Below, in pieces: positions 1-8,356 of a DNA stretch of 33,966 nucleotides. The stretch spans positions 1 to 33,966 of the forward strand of contig DIXD01000098.1 in the NCBI GenBank assembly GCA_002435985.1. The letters run 5' to 3'. Positions within the stretch are counted from its first letter, which is position 1. The number at the start of each line of letters is the position of its first letter. The stretch is from Spirochaetaceae bacterium UBA6089 (GTDB taxonomy: Bacteria > Spirochaetota > Spirochaetia > Treponematales > Rectinemataceae). The notes beneath the pieces are model-generated. The model saw nothing but the letters and a program-made list of their open reading frames with translations, was not told the origin of the DNA and did no database searches. A program made the translations under genes and the position numbers.

Positions 1-590
1 ACGTTGCCGTGGTCATAAGCATCCAGAACGTTCAAGGCATCGGCATAATCCCGCAGGACCCGCAGCATCGCTGCTGCCTCGTCGCCGCCCAGTGACCTTT
101 GATCAACTACATTGAAGATCAAGCGAATGGTCTGCTGGAGTGCGGCCAACCGTTGCGCATTGACCGTGTAGCCCTTCAAAATGTGATCGTGCAGCACCCC
201 GGTGGCCCAGATGCGAAACTGGGTGCCGCGCTTGGAGTTGACCCGATAGCCGACCGAGATGATGGCGTCGAGGTTGTAGTATTCGACTTGACGCGTAACC
301 TGGCGATCCCCTTCCTGCTGAACTGTTGCAAAAAATGCAACAGTTGCCCCCTCATCAAGCTCGCCTTCTCGATAAATGTTGCGCAAGTGTCGAGAAATCA
401 CGGACTTATCCCGGTCGAACAAAGCAGCCATCTGATTGAGGCTCAGCCAGATGGTCTCGCGCTCGAGCCGCACTTCGAGCTGAACGCGGCCATCGGCGGC
501 TTGGTACAGCACAATCTCACCGCCGGGCTGACAATAAGAAGCCGCGGGCTCTCTTATGCCTCTTGAGGGTTTAGCAAGCTTCTTCTGCAT
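1..590 (-). CDS. RhuM family (virulence RhuM-like) protein, C-terminus outside window
   Basis: The minus-strand frame is open from an ATG at 590-588 to the left window edge, giving 196 codons without a stop. The product reads through GGEIVLYQAADGRVQLEVRL, then NQMAALFDRDKSVISRHLRN (a helix-turn-helix-like segment with the family's DKSVISRH motif), QVTRQVEYYNLDAIISVGYR and RGTQFRIWATGVLHDHILKG. These are hallmark segments of the RhuM family. Family members are about 330-350 aa, so roughly 40% is missing. The start overlaps the last 20 nt of hsdS in another frame, so the two are probably translationally coupled. RhuM genes are often found in type I restriction-modification operons, but their molecular role is not settled. 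The first ~20 residues before GGEIVLY are atypical, so the exact start is less certain than the family. Confidence 0.85.
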   Translation of the reverse strand, partial: MQKKLAKPSRGIREPAASYCQPGGEIVLYQAADGRVQLEVRLERETIWLSLNQMAALFDRDKSVISRHLRNIYREGELDEGATVAFFATVQQEGDRQVTRQVEYYNLDAIISVGYRVNSKRGTQFRIWATGVLHDHILKGYTVNAQRLAALQQTIRLIFNVVDQRSLGGDEAAAMLRVLRDYADALNVLDAYDHGN

Positions 591-2046
591 CAGCGGTTTC
601 CTCATTGTTATCCGTTTCCTCATCGGCCACCACTTCAGCATCCTCAGCGCGCAGAGGTTCTTCTTCCTCCGCTGGCTCTTCCGGCAACTGTGCCGTCACC
701 TCACGCACGTCCATCTTGCCGGTGACCACATCGGAGATCAGCTTCTCGCGGTATTCGCGCAGGAGGTCGATTTCACGGCGAGAGACGGAGATGGCAGTAT
801 CGATTTTGGCCGTCTGGGCGTCAAGGTACTCCACGATGGCGGTTTGTTCGGGGAGAGATGGGCAAGGAATAGAAAATGCCCCTAGTTTTGCTCTCGATAA
901 CTCCATGAAAGTGCTTCCTTGTCCGAGCACCTCTAGGTTTGGCCGTCCCACGACCAAGGAATAGTAAAGATACTCGGTCACAGTCGTAGGTTGAGGCACA
1001 AGAAGCCTACAGCCCTGGTTTACACACGCCGCAACCTGCAAGATACCGAGATGACCTATTGGAGCGCGTGTAGACATGGCGATACTGCCAGCAGGAGCCA
1101 ATGTTGTACCACAAGCGGTGTATCCCTCTGAAGTTATGGTGCGTGAGCTATTGTCAATGTACCTGCTCTTAAGCTTTCCGAGGTCATCTGGCGTAATCCA
1201 TACGATGCTACCATCCCAATACTCCGATTTGCTGGTTGAAGGTGTTGCGCCGTTTAGAATCTGTGTGACCGAACCAAGCCGCCGCACCTCCCAATGCGCC
1301 GGTACCTGGCCCAGCCACTCCACGCCGGAGTCTTTGTAGGCCGGGTAGGGCTTGCCGGTGCGCACATCGATCTTACCGGTGACGGCCTGGTGGATGAGGG
1401 CCTGCTTATACTCCTCCAGCAGATTGATCCGCCGCTGCCGCACCCGGATCACCCGCCTGATCCGTCTGTCTGCCCAGTCGAGAAAGCGGACAATGGCGGT
1501 TTGTTCGGGGAGGGGAGGAAGCGCAATAACGCAATTGGCGAGGATTTTGCCATTCAAGTTTGCAAGTCCCGTAGTTGTCGTTGATTGAAAAACGAGCTGT
1601 TCACGCCCTATCGGTGAGTTAAGGTAATACCAAAGCAATTTCGGATCAGTGTTCTCACCGAGGCGAAGACGTTGCATGAAGTTCGAAAAGGCACAACGTA
1701 GTGTCGCAACATCCTCAGTTACAAGACTGGTTTTCCCTATGTGGTCAGCACTGCCACTCGATTTCGTTACAACGAGATCACCTGCTCGGAGCAAGTATGC
1801 TTCTCTCTCCATATGAGACAGGTGCACTCGCGCTGGATTTTCAATCTTCCAACCGCCTGAAACTGTTTGCTCAGTAGAACGAAGAATAATCGTGCCGTTT
1901 GGATCGTGGTGATCACGCCAGATACCAGAATCGTTCTTAACGAGCCTTGACTTCAGCCTACAAGTCTCCCAATGCTCCGGTACTTGGCCCAGCCATGACA
2001 TACCGGAGTATTTGTAAGCGGGGTAGGGGTTGAGGTTGGTGATCAT
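571..2046 (-). CDS. hsdS: Type I restriction-modification specificity subunit HsdS
   Basis: The 491-aa product has the two-TRD architecture of HsdS, the subunit that sets the DNA target of the HsdM/HsdR complex. The half-repeats each open with the same signature: PYPAYKYSGMSWLGQVPEHW near residue 7 and PYPAYKDSGVEWLGQVPAHW near residue 233. Each half ends in a helical spacer with LPPLPEQTAIVRFLD or CPSLPEQTAIVEYLD. The C-terminus carries an unusual acidic tail (Glu/Asp-rich from about residue 450) that is not part of the usual fold. The start ATG lies 2 nt after the upstream nuclease stop, and the 3' end overlaps the rhuM-like gene by 20 nt. The target sequence cannot be predicted from the protein alone. 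Confidence 0.95.
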   Translation of the reverse strand: MITNLNPYPAYKYSGMSWLGQVPEHWETCRLKSRLVKNDSGIWRDHHDPNGTIILRSTEQTVSGGWKIENPARVHLSHMEREAYLLRAGDLVVTKSSGSADHIGKTSLVTEDVATLRCAFSNFMQRLRLGENTDPKLLWYYLNSPIGREQLVFQSTTTTGLANLNGKILANCVIALPPLPEQTAIVRFLDWADRRIRRVIRVRQRRINLLEEYKQALIHQAVTGKIDVRTGKPYPAYKDSGVEWLGQVPAHWEVRRLGSVTQILNGATPSTSKSEYWDGSIVWITPDDLGKLKSRYIDNSSRTITSEGYTACGTTLAPAGSIAMSTRAPIGHLGILQVAACVNQGCRLLVPQPTTVTEYLYYSLVVGRPNLEVLGQGSTFMELSRAKLGAFSIPCPSLPEQTAIVEYLDAQTAKIDTAISVSRREIDLLREYREKLISDVVTGKMDVREVTAQLPEEPAEEEEPLRAEDAEVVADEETDNNEETADAEEAC

Positions 2047-2048
2047 TC

Positions 2049-3890
2049 TTATTCCCTCTGAGCATTGAAGGCTGCATAGACCACTTGTCGCAGTCGTTCG
2101 GGGACTTTTGATTTCTCTACCGCTTCAAAATGGTCCAGCGCAGCGAGGGCTTTTCCCTTATTTTCACCTTGTCTCTTGGAGACCCCACTTACTTTCTCGA
2201 AATCTGGTGAAAGCATTTCGATCTGCCCCAAAGGCGCTTCAACAAGATTTTTAATGTGATCATTCAGCTCAAACGTCCTCTTCCTCGCCTTTCTTGTATC
2301 TTCATTCCAGTCATCAGGTATCGGATCGGGCAAGGGGTCTTCGTCGTGTATCACAAGATACGGGATCTCGAAGGCTTTGGCGATGGCGATATACAAGGGA
2401 AGATTATGCTTGGAGCCGCAGTCAATGATTGAAATATCTGGATCAAAGACACTCAATTTTTGGGCCAAAAATGGTAACAACACTTTTTCGGTTTCACCTT
2501 CGACAAATACAACCCGTTTGGCAAAGAACATTTCACCACGGTCGGGATTTATCCATCGAGCCATATGGAACCGCTGTTTCCTTTTGTCGATATCATCACC
2601 TTCGAACAACTCCGTAACACATTGGCGGATACAGCTTCCTTCTTCCGGAGAACGCTTAGTGATAATTGCCAGTTCCTTGTAGTGTTCAAGATCGACAAAG
2701 TGTGTCGAGTGTGTACAGATGAATACTTGATGCTCTGGTGTTTCGGCTATTTCACGAAGTGTCGTAGCTAATTTACGTTGCGCGTGGGGATGCAGAAAAA
2801 GTTCAGGTTCCTCCATGGCAAAAATCACCGAGTCCGATTGCTTTCGGGGAGCGGGTCCTTCCTGATTGTGGGAATTTTTTTCTTTATGCAGGGTCTTCGC
2901 CCAAGCTCGAAGAAGAGCAAACATCATTGCACGTTGCAGCCCATTGCCTTTTCGGTCAGCAGTGGTCTTGACACCATCGTTCAAGTGGACATCGGTGCCG
3001 AGTTCAAAGAGTCGTTCGAGTTCTGGCGGTGTTACTTCAATATTCACTTTGACACCCCATGTTTGGAGTTCCTCCTCAATCGACCTTTCGAGATCCGCCA
3101 ATTGATTATTCTCTTGTTCTTTGTCATCACGAACGTTCAATGACTGCACGACTTCTTCCAGCTGCTTGCGTGCTTCCTTAAAACGTGGGTCTCTCTCGGC
3201 CATTTCACGCACGGCACGATTCAACAATTGTCCAAAGGTAGTCGAGGCCTTCACCTTAATCTCGTCTGTTAGGTCGCGTACCGCCGGAATCAAATAGAAA
3301 TCGGGCAATACACCGCCACCGACATTCTTTTGGCCTAGCAAAGGCCCTCCTTCGAGAACCCGTGAAAAACTTAGCTTCTCTCGATGTTGTTCTATGTACT
3401 TTTGTTGAGCATCTTCGATGTTTGCCTTAGTCAATCGACCGCTTGGTGGAACAAGATCTTTTAGCGATGTCCGACTAACGTCTTCCCGTGATGTATAATC
3501 CCCCGCCTTGTCCGATTTTAGCCATTCTTCATTTGGCTGTTCTATGTAGCCATTATAGAAGGCCTCAATTTCGCCATTCTGTATCCGGGCTGTTTTACGG
3601 ATACAAACAGTTCCGTCTGACTGAACATATTTCTTAAAAGTGTTCTTTTCTTGTTCCGTAAGTTCATTAAAAGTTATCTCAACCCAAAAATCATTATCAC
3701 TTTCTGAGCGATTGATGAAGAAATCTTGCTCTAAAGGCTTGGTGGAAGTGGATAAGCAAAACTCGAGAGCGGCGAGCACATTAGACTTGCCGTGATTATT
3801 AGGACCGAGCAATGTTTCGAGGGCCTGGCATTCCATTTCTAAGTTGCGAATGCTGCGGTAGTTATGGATTCTTAAACGTTGGATTCGCAT
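2049..3890 (-). CDS. OLD-family ATP-dependent endonuclease (AAA ATPase + TOPRIM)
   Basis: This 613-aa protein starts with an SMC/RecF-like ATPase head (MRIQRLRIHNYRSIRNLEM). The Walker A is GPNNHGKS at residues 29-36. A Walker B/signature region follows (VIFAMEEPELFLHPHAQRKL), then an H-loop segment (FICTHSTHFVDL). The C-terminal part is a TOPRIM domain with VVFVEGETEKVLLPFLA carrying the catalytic Glu and YLVIHDEDPLPDP carrying the Asp pair. OLD proteins are DNA nucleases linked to phage exclusion. The gene is sandwiched between hsdM and hsdS with 2-nt gaps on both sides, so it is co-transcribed with the methyltransferase. It looks more AT-rich than hsdM, which suggests a mosaic operon. The family call is firm; a role alongside restriction is inferred from position. 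Confidence 0.9.
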   Translation of the reverse strand: MRIQRLRIHNYRSIRNLEMECQALETLLGPNNHGKSNVLAALEFCLSTSTKPLEQDFFINRSESDNDFWVEITFNELTEQEKNTFKKYVQSDGTVCIRKTARIQNGEIEAFYNGYIEQPNEEWLKSDKAGDYTSREDVSRTSLKDLVPPSGRLTKANIEDAQQKYIEQHREKLSFSRVLEGGPLLGQKNVGGGVLPDFYLIPAVRDLTDEIKVKASTTFGQLLNRAVREMAERDPRFKEARKQLEEVVQSLNVRDDKEQENNQLADLERSIEEELQTWGVKVNIEVTPPELERLFELGTDVHLNDGVKTTADRKGNGLQRAMMFALLRAWAKTLHKEKNSHNQEGPAPRKQSDSVIFAMEEPELFLHPHAQRKLATTLREIAETPEHQVFICTHSTHFVDLEHYKELAIITKRSPEEGSCIRQCVTELFEGDDIDKRKQRFHMARWINPDRGEMFFAKRVVFVEGETEKVLLPFLAQKLSVFDPDISIIDCGSKHNLPLYIAIAKAFEIPYLVIHDEDPLPDPIPDDWNEDTRKARKRTFELNDHIKNLVEAPLGQIEMLSPDFEKVSGVSKRQGENKGKALAALDHFEAVEKSKVPERLRQVVYAAFNAQRE

Positions 3891-3892
3891 GG

Positions 3893-5974
3893 TTATCCTC
3901 CTAATATATCATTTAGCAACCCCTCCGCCTCATTCTCCACCACTAGCAGATCTGCCCGTATTTCCTCCAGCGACCGCAGGGTCTTTGGCTTGTAAAAGTA
4001 GCGGTTGAAACTGATCTCGTAGCCCACCTTGACGCTGGCCGGGTCGTACCAGGCGCCTGCCTGCCGCGGCGAGCACGGCGCAGGCAGGTCCGGCGCGTAG
4101 GGCAGCACCTCGCGGCGAATGAATGTCTCGGTGGCTGTGCGCTGGTCTTCCGGGCTCGGCAGGTAGCCAGGCGCATGGCAGGCGGGGCACTCGAGGAAGG
4201 AGATCTGCTCGCTGTCGCGAAGTTCCGTGTCCGGCTCGTATTCGACCACGCGGGTTTTGCCACCGATGGTCACCTCGAACAGCCCGCGGATCGGATCGGG
4301 CGCCGTGCCAGGCTTGTGAATTTTTTTGATCACCGGCGGTGCGTCGTCGACACCTGCCTGCGCAGAGGCTTCGGCAGGCAGGCGCTCGGACGTTTCTCGA
4401 AGCGTTTTTATCTCCTTAGGGGTATAAACGCGCTCGGTATCGATACCCTTCAGACGCAAGGGGCGCTCCACCGTCACCTTCCAGTAGCCGAAGGCGGCGT
4501 TGGGGAATATCTTGGACTGCTTGTTCTCTTCAAATTTGAGGAAGGTATCCACGATGCAGCGGATGTCCTCTTCGGACAGCTCGCAGTTCTTCTTGCCCAT
4601 GTTCTTGCGCAGGGGCTTGTACCATTGCGTGGCATCGATGAGCTGCACACGGCCTTTGCGGTGCTCGGGCTTCCTGTTCGTCAGCACCCAGACGTAGGTG
4701 GCGATTCCGGTGTTGTAGAACATGTTGAGTGGCAGAGCTACAATGGCCTCGAGCCAGTCATTCTCGATGATCCAGCGGCGGATGTTGCTCTCGCCCTGGC
4801 CGGCGTCTCCCGTAAACAGCGATGAGCCGTTGTGTACCTCGGCGATACGGCTGCCGAGCGGGGTGTCATGCTTCATCTTGGAAAGCATGTTCACCAGGAA
4901 CAGCAACTGCCCATCGCTCGAACGGGTGAGGAGCGAAAGCTCCTCGCCTCGGTGCTGCACGACAAAGCGCGGGTCCTTGATGCCCTCCTTGCCGCCCATG
5001 CGCTCCAGGTCGCTCTTCCAACTCTTCCCGTAGGGCGGATTGGAGAGCATGAAGTCGAACTCGCGACCGGGAAATGCATCGTTGGAGAGTGTCGAATGCT
5101 CAGGTCCGCCGACGATGTTGTCGGCGGCATCGCCCTCGCCTTTGAGCAAAAGGTCGGCTTTGCAGATGGCGTAGGTCTCGGCATTGATCTCCTGGCCGAA
5201 AAGATGCACCGAGACCTGTTTGCCGTGTTCCTTCGCTAGTTGCAGCAAGGTTTCCTCAGCCACCGTGAGCATTCCGCCGGTACCGCAGGCGCCGTCGTAG
5301 AGGAGGTAGGTGCCGGATTTAATCTGGTCGGCAACTGGCTCAAAGATCAGGCGGGCCATCAGCCTCACGGCATCGCGCGGGGTCCAGTGCTCGCCGGCTT
5401 CTTCGTTGTTTTCCTCGTTGAAGCGGCGCAATAGCTCCTCGAAAATGGTGCCCATGGCGTGATTGTCGAGGCCGGGCAGCTGGACGGTGCCGTCGCTGTT
5501 GAGCACAGGCTGCGGGCTCAAGTTGATCGAGTGGTCGAGGAACTTCTCGATGAGCGTTCCTAGGGCGTCGGCTTTGGCAAGGCGAGGGATTTGATTGCGG
5601 AACTCGAAATTTTCGATGATCTCCTGCACATTAGGTGAGAAGCCATCAAGATAGGCCCGAAAATCCGCCTCCAGTTGCTGGCGGCTGGCCCGGGCCTTGA
5701 GGTCGCGCAGAGTGAAAGGGGAGGTGTTGTAAAACGCCTGGCCTGCCGCCCCACGCAGGGCAGCATCCTGGTTCGTGATGCCTGCCTTGTCGAGCGAAGC
5801 CTTCATGTCGAGTACGGCCTGCTTGGTTGGCTCCAATACAGCATCCAGCCTACGGATCACTATCATCGGGAGAATGACATCGCGGTACTTGCCCCGCACA
5901 TAGAGATCGCGCAACACGTCGTCGGCGATGCCCCAAATGAAATTAGTGATCCAGGTTAGTTGGCCGTTTTCCAT
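3893..5974 (-). CDS. hsdM: Type I restriction-modification DNA methyltransferase subunit HsdM
   Basis: The 693-aa product has an N-terminal HsdM_N helical domain. The SAM-binding motif I is DGACGTGGML at residues 227-236, and the N6-adenine catalytic motif IV is NPPY at residues 312-315. With HsdS it would methylate adenine in the bipartite target. The C-terminus keeps the family block FIRREVLPYAPD...GYEISFNRYFYKP. That block is interrupted by about 11 extra residues (LPAPCSPRQAG) encoded by a palindromic repeat, and a second copy of the element encodes LPAEASAQAG near residue 535. A strong Shine-Dalgarno (GGAGGAAAG) precedes the ATG at 5974. It is the first gene of the tight minus-strand operon. 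Whether the insertions affect activity is unknown; the frame stays intact. Confidence 0.95.
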   Translation of the reverse strand: MENGQLTWITNFIWGIADDVLRDLYVRGKYRDVILPMIVIRRLDAVLEPTKQAVLDMKASLDKAGITNQDAALRGAAGQAFYNTSPFTLRDLKARASRQQLEADFRAYLDGFSPNVQEIIENFEFRNQIPRLAKADALGTLIEKFLDHSINLSPQPVLNSDGTVQLPGLDNHAMGTIFEELLRRFNEENNEEAGEHWTPRDAVRLMARLIFEPVADQIKSGTYLLYDGACGTGGMLTVAEETLLQLAKEHGKQVSVHLFGQEINAETYAICKADLLLKGEGDAADNIVGGPEHSTLSNDAFPGREFDFMLSNPPYGKSWKSDLERMGGKEGIKDPRFVVQHRGEELSLLTRSSDGQLLFLVNMLSKMKHDTPLGSRIAEVHNGSSLFTGDAGQGESNIRRWIIENDWLEAIVALPLNMFYNTGIATYVWVLTNRKPEHRKGRVQLIDATQWYKPLRKNMGKKNCELSEEDIRCIVDTFLKFEENKQSKIFPNAAFGYWKVTVERPLRLKGIDTERVYTPKEIKTLRETSERLPAEASAQAGVDDAPPVIKKIHKPGTAPDPIRGLFEVTIGGKTRVVEYEPDTELRDSEQISFLECPACHAPGYLPSPEDQRTATETFIRREVLPYAPDLPAPCSPRQAGAWYDPASVKVGYEISFNRYFYKPKTLRSLEEIRADLLVVENEAEGLLNDILGG
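4056..4088 (+). repeat. Intragenic palindromic element, copy A (inside hsdM)
   Basis: The outer arms are CCTGCCTGC and GCAGGCAGG, with a GC-rich centre. The flanks are GCG on the left and T on the right. It is read in frame by hsdM and inserts residues between PYAPD and AWYDP, two blocks that are normally contiguous in this HsdM subfamily. It shares arms and flanks with copy B, which lies in the opposite orientation. It resembles the small palindromic elements known to insert in frame into bacterial coding sequences. Confidence 0.6.
4353..4382 (-). repeat. Intragenic palindromic element, copy B (inside hsdM)
   Basis: The arms are CCTGCCTGC and GGCAGGCAGG around an 11-nt centre. Read on the minus strand it begins GCGCCTGCCTGCCG and ends GCGCAGGCAGGT, matching copy A read on the plus strand. 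It encodes LPAEASAQAG in hsdM, in a variable linker between the methyltransferase core and the C-terminal block. Confidence 0.6.
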
Positions 5975-5975
5975 G

Positions 5976-6142
5976 TCAAACTTTCCTCCAAAAAGGTCGT
6001 ATACTTTCTAATTACGGCGAGCCACATGTCCCGCGCTTGCCCTTGCGCAGCTTTTTGCCACTCTTTCATGGTAAAAGGCGGGTTGACCATGATAAAATCA
6101 GCCTTGATATCAGGAAAACGGCCGCTATGGCATATGTCGCCT
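5976..6142 (-). pseudogene. Relic of a second HsdM-like methyltransferase
   Basis: A minus-strand frame just upstream of hsdM reads DICHSGRFPDIKADFIMVNP followed by PFTMKEW. This is the stretch around catalytic motif IV (NPPF) of a different HsdM subfamily, in which KADF(I/V)(M/L)(A/V)NPPFN is characteristic. A TAA stop lies in frame directly upstream of DICHS and there is no start codon. The frame after KEW does not look like HsdM, and it runs into the hsdM Shine-Dalgarno in another phase. It is best read as debris of an older restriction locus that this operon displaced. Confidence 0.6.
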
Positions 6143-6162
6143 TACTCGATCCTTAATTAGGC

Positions 6163-6305
6163 TAAATCTGCTCTACTGTCTTTGTCAACTCTTCCCCGCC
6201 CCTTATTTTCTCAAGGGCCTTGTCCGGAGTGGCTCTGGTCAAAAACCGGCTATTCTGTTTAGTATCAATACCAGGAGTTGCCCTATGCAGATTGCCCTTA
6301 TCGAG
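6163..6305 (-). pseudogene. Unidentified minus-strand coding relic
   Basis: A minus-strand frame between a TGA at 6306-6308 and a TAG at 6163-6165 reads GIDTKQNSRFLTRATPDKAL then EKIRGGEELTKTVEQI. The composition is protein-like, but there is no start codon and the frame crosses the start of the plus-strand ATP-grasp gene. It may be the C-terminal end of a lost gene from the same older locus as the adjacent hsdM relic. I do not recognise the family. It could also be a chance open frame. Confidence 0.3.
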
Positions 6306-7259
6306 TCATTTACCGACAAGCCATGGCGAAGCCCCGAAACCTACGAGCGCATAGAAAAGGAGCTTTCGGCCCGTTGGAAGCTTTCGTCCATCGAGACGAA
6401 GGATCCTTCGGAGCTCAAGCTCTTTCTGGATAGCTTGTCGCACAAGGACAAGGTGTTCGTCTTCAATATCGCCGAGTATCTGGACGAAAAGACCAAGCTC
6501 AACTTCCTGCCCGAACTCCTGGACAGCTGGGGGTTCGATCATTTGGGATCGAGTGCCGAGGTGGTCAAGCTGGGCTTGAACAAGGCAGACACGAAACGGG
6601 TGCTTAGGCAGGCAGGGGTGCCCACGCCCGACGCTTTTCTGGTTTCTCCTGGCGACTCGGAGGAATCGATCCTCGCCCAAGCTGAGCTCATCGGGTTTCC
6701 CCTCATGGTAAAACCCAGCCTCGAAGGAGGGCATCTGGGCATCAGCGAAGACTCGATCGTCCATGATGGCGCCGAGTTGGTCCGTGAGGTGGCCAAGATC
6801 CAGCAGGACTTCAAACAGCCCGCCCTGGTCGAAACATACATCGGCGGCGAGGGCATGCGTGAGTTCAGCGTGGGGATCATCGAAGCCGACAAGCCTTTAT
6901 TCACGCCGGTGGAAATAGACTATGCGTCCATGGACGTGGCAGTGCCCATTCTGAGCCACGACATGGCGGTAAAGGATCTAGAGAAGGTCGTACCGGTCAA
7001 GGACGAAGAACTCTCCAGGGAGCTGTGCGCCCTTGCTTGGAATTGCTTTCACGCCATCGGCGCCAGCGACTACTCCCGAGTGGACATACGAGCCGACGAG
7101 TCCGGCGCCTATGTGTTGGAAATCAACGTAATGCCCGGACTGGGACCCCACAGCTTCCTGCCGGAGGCGGCCTGGGCCTTGCATGGTTTGGACTACGGCG
7201 AGCTTCTGGCTACGTTGGTGGAGACCGCCCTGGGCAGGCTGGGTTGGGAGCGTGGATGA
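6285..7259 (+). CDS. ATP-grasp ligase, D-alanine-D-alanine ligase type
   Basis: The 324-aa product has the ATP-grasp layout of D-Ala-D-Ala ligases. The N-terminal part contains VFNIAEYLDEKTKLNFLPEL, which matches the family's (V/F)FN..EG....... region. Next comes GFDHLGSSAEVVKLGLNKADTKRVLRQAGVPTP at the domain boundary. FPLMVKPSLEGG is the ATP-binding lysine strand, LVETYIGGEGMREFSVGII follows, and the metal-binding end is YVLEINVMPGLGPHSFLPEA. The Shine-Dalgarno CAGGAG lies 8 nt before the ATG. Such proteins join amino acids or dipeptides using ATP and form an acyl-phosphate. It stands alone rather than in a mur operon, so it may not be the housekeeping peptidoglycan enzyme. The substrate is unresolved. 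Confidence 0.8.
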   Translation: MQIALIESFTDKPWRSPETYERIEKELSARWKLSSIETKDPSELKLFLDSLSHKDKVFVFNIAEYLDEKTKLNFLPELLDSWGFDHLGSSAEVVKLGLNKADTKRVLRQAGVPTPDAFLVSPGDSEESILAQAELIGFPLMVKPSLEGGHLGISEDSIVHDGAELVREVAKIQQDFKQPALVETYIGGEGMREFSVGIIEADKPLFTPVEIDYASMDVAVPILSHDMAVKDLEKVVPVKDEELSRELCALAWNCFHAIGASDYSRVDIRADESGAYVLEINVMPGLGPHSFLPEAAWALHGLDYGELLATLVETALGRLGWERG

Positions 7260-7491
7260 AACAAGGGCGCAAAGAGCAATAAGCCCGGCGCGAATCCCCT
7301 GTCAAAATCCTAGAGCGACAGTGCTAGATCTTTGTGGCAGCAGGGCCTCAACCATTAAGACAGGGTTGAACCCGTTTTTTCTATCCTTTCTCCTACGAGT
7401 GAGCCGCCAATTTACAGTAACCAGTTTACACTAGCCCTATTCCCTATTAGGCGTCCAATCTTCAAGCTACTTGCTTTTTATTATTTTTTAC
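7260..7491. other. Intergenic region between ATP-grasp gene and deoR-like operon
   Basis: No convincing gene was seen here. A short GGG-TTGAA-CCC dyad followed by TTTTTT near 7365-7381 could weakly terminate the upstream gene, but the stem is only 3 bp. The stretch becomes strongly AT-rich toward 7500, where the next promoter lies. Confidence 0.3.
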
Positions 7492-7520
7492 TTGCTTTTA
7501 GTTGTTTTATATGATAATAT
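7492..7520 (+). promoter_or_regulatory. Sigma-70-type promoter for the deoR-tct operon
   Basis: TTGCTT at 7492-7497 and TAATAT at 7515-7520 are separated by 17 nt, in very AT-rich DNA about 40 nt before the deoR start codon. The element matches spacing rules, but the sequence bias of the region means other positions are possible. Confidence 0.45.
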
Positions 7521-7558
7521 AATTGTGAAAGGTAAAATAAGATAACACTGGGGGTGGT

Positions 7559-8323
7559 ATGCACGCTACACAACGTAAGAACTACATTATGCAGATGCTG
7601 CAGGAATGCAATTCGCTTGACGTGATTACACTCTCACAGCGTCTTGATACTTCCAAGGTGACCATCCGAAAGGACCTTGACGAGTTAGCCGAGAAAGGTC
7701 TTGTAATACGCACTCATGGTGGAGTGGTCCTTGCTGAAAAGCAAAACCTCGTTCGCTTGATTAGCAATACGATTAAAGAACACACCAAAGAAAAAAAAGC
7801 AATCTGCAAGCATGCTCTTCGGTATGTCGAGTCTGGAAAGAACATCATTATCGACAGTGGCAGTACTACTGTCCATCTTGCTTCTCTAGTTGCAAAAAAG
7901 AACATTACGGTGATTACCAACAGTATTCTGGTAATTCAAGAGCTCGCTGCCGCTGAATCAGTTGAATTGCTGATTATTGGTGGGTTGTTGCGGCGCCCAT
8001 CGCTCGCCGCGATTGGCTCGCCGGCGCGCGCCTATTTAAGCCAAGTGCATGTCGATGCCCTGTTTTTAGGAGCTAGCGGATTCTCTTTGGAACAAGGGAT
8101 CACTTGCACCAATTTGATCGAAGCAGATACCAAACAAGCAATGATAGCTAGTGCTTCAAAGGTATATTTGCTCGCTGATTCATCAAAGTTCGGTACCGCT
8201 TCACTGGCAAAAGTCTGCGATTGGAGTGATATCGATATGCTGATTACCGATGATGGATTGAGTGAAGGATCACGACTTGCCTTGGAAGATCAAGGCATTC
8301 GTGTAGAAATAGCCCGGTCTTAG
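7559..8323 (+). CDS. DeoR-family transcriptional regulator
   Basis: This is a 254-aa protein with an N-terminal winged helix typical of DeoR regulators (LSQRLDTSKVTIRKDLDELA then EKGLVIRTHGGVVL, residues about 22-57). A C-terminal DeoR sensor domain of the phosphosugar-binding, ISOCOT type follows, with the signature DSGSTTVHLASLV near residue 100. The start is preceded by GGGGGTGG. It heads a plus-strand run into tctC, tctB, tctA and two enzymes, with only 33 nt to tctC, so it most likely controls that operon. The ligand is probably a phosphorylated sugar or sugar-acid intermediate, as is usual for the family; this is inference. Confidence 0.9.
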   Translation: MHATQRKNYIMQMLQECNSLDVITLSQRLDTSKVTIRKDLDELAEKGLVIRTHGGVVLAEKQNLVRLISNTIKEHTKEKKAICKHALRYVESGKNIIIDSGSTTVHLASLVAKKNITVITNSILVIQELAAAESVELLIIGGLLRRPSLAAIGSPARAYLSQVHVDALFLGASGFSLEQGITCTNLIEADTKQAMIASASKVYLLADSSKFGTASLAKVCDWSDIDMLITDDGLSEGSRLALEDQGIRVEIARS

Positions 8324-8356
8324 CACCGGTAAAACACTATCTTGGAGGAGGAAGAT

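Noticed and set aside
99..566. Plus-strand 155-codon frame at the left edge
   Set aside because: The minus strand encodes clear RhuM family sequence through the same interval.
4175..4825. 216-codon plus-strand frame opposite hsdM
   Set aside because: It is antisense to conserved HsdM sequence with unremarkable, motif-free composition.
6601..6640. GGCAGGCAGG in the ATP-grasp gene as another palindromic element
   Set aside because: There is no opposite arm, and the encoded RQAGVPTPDAF is the normal family sequence.
7365..7381. GGGTTGAACCC followed by T6 as a terminator
   Set aside because: Only a 3-bp stem with a 5-nt loop is possible, too weak to call.
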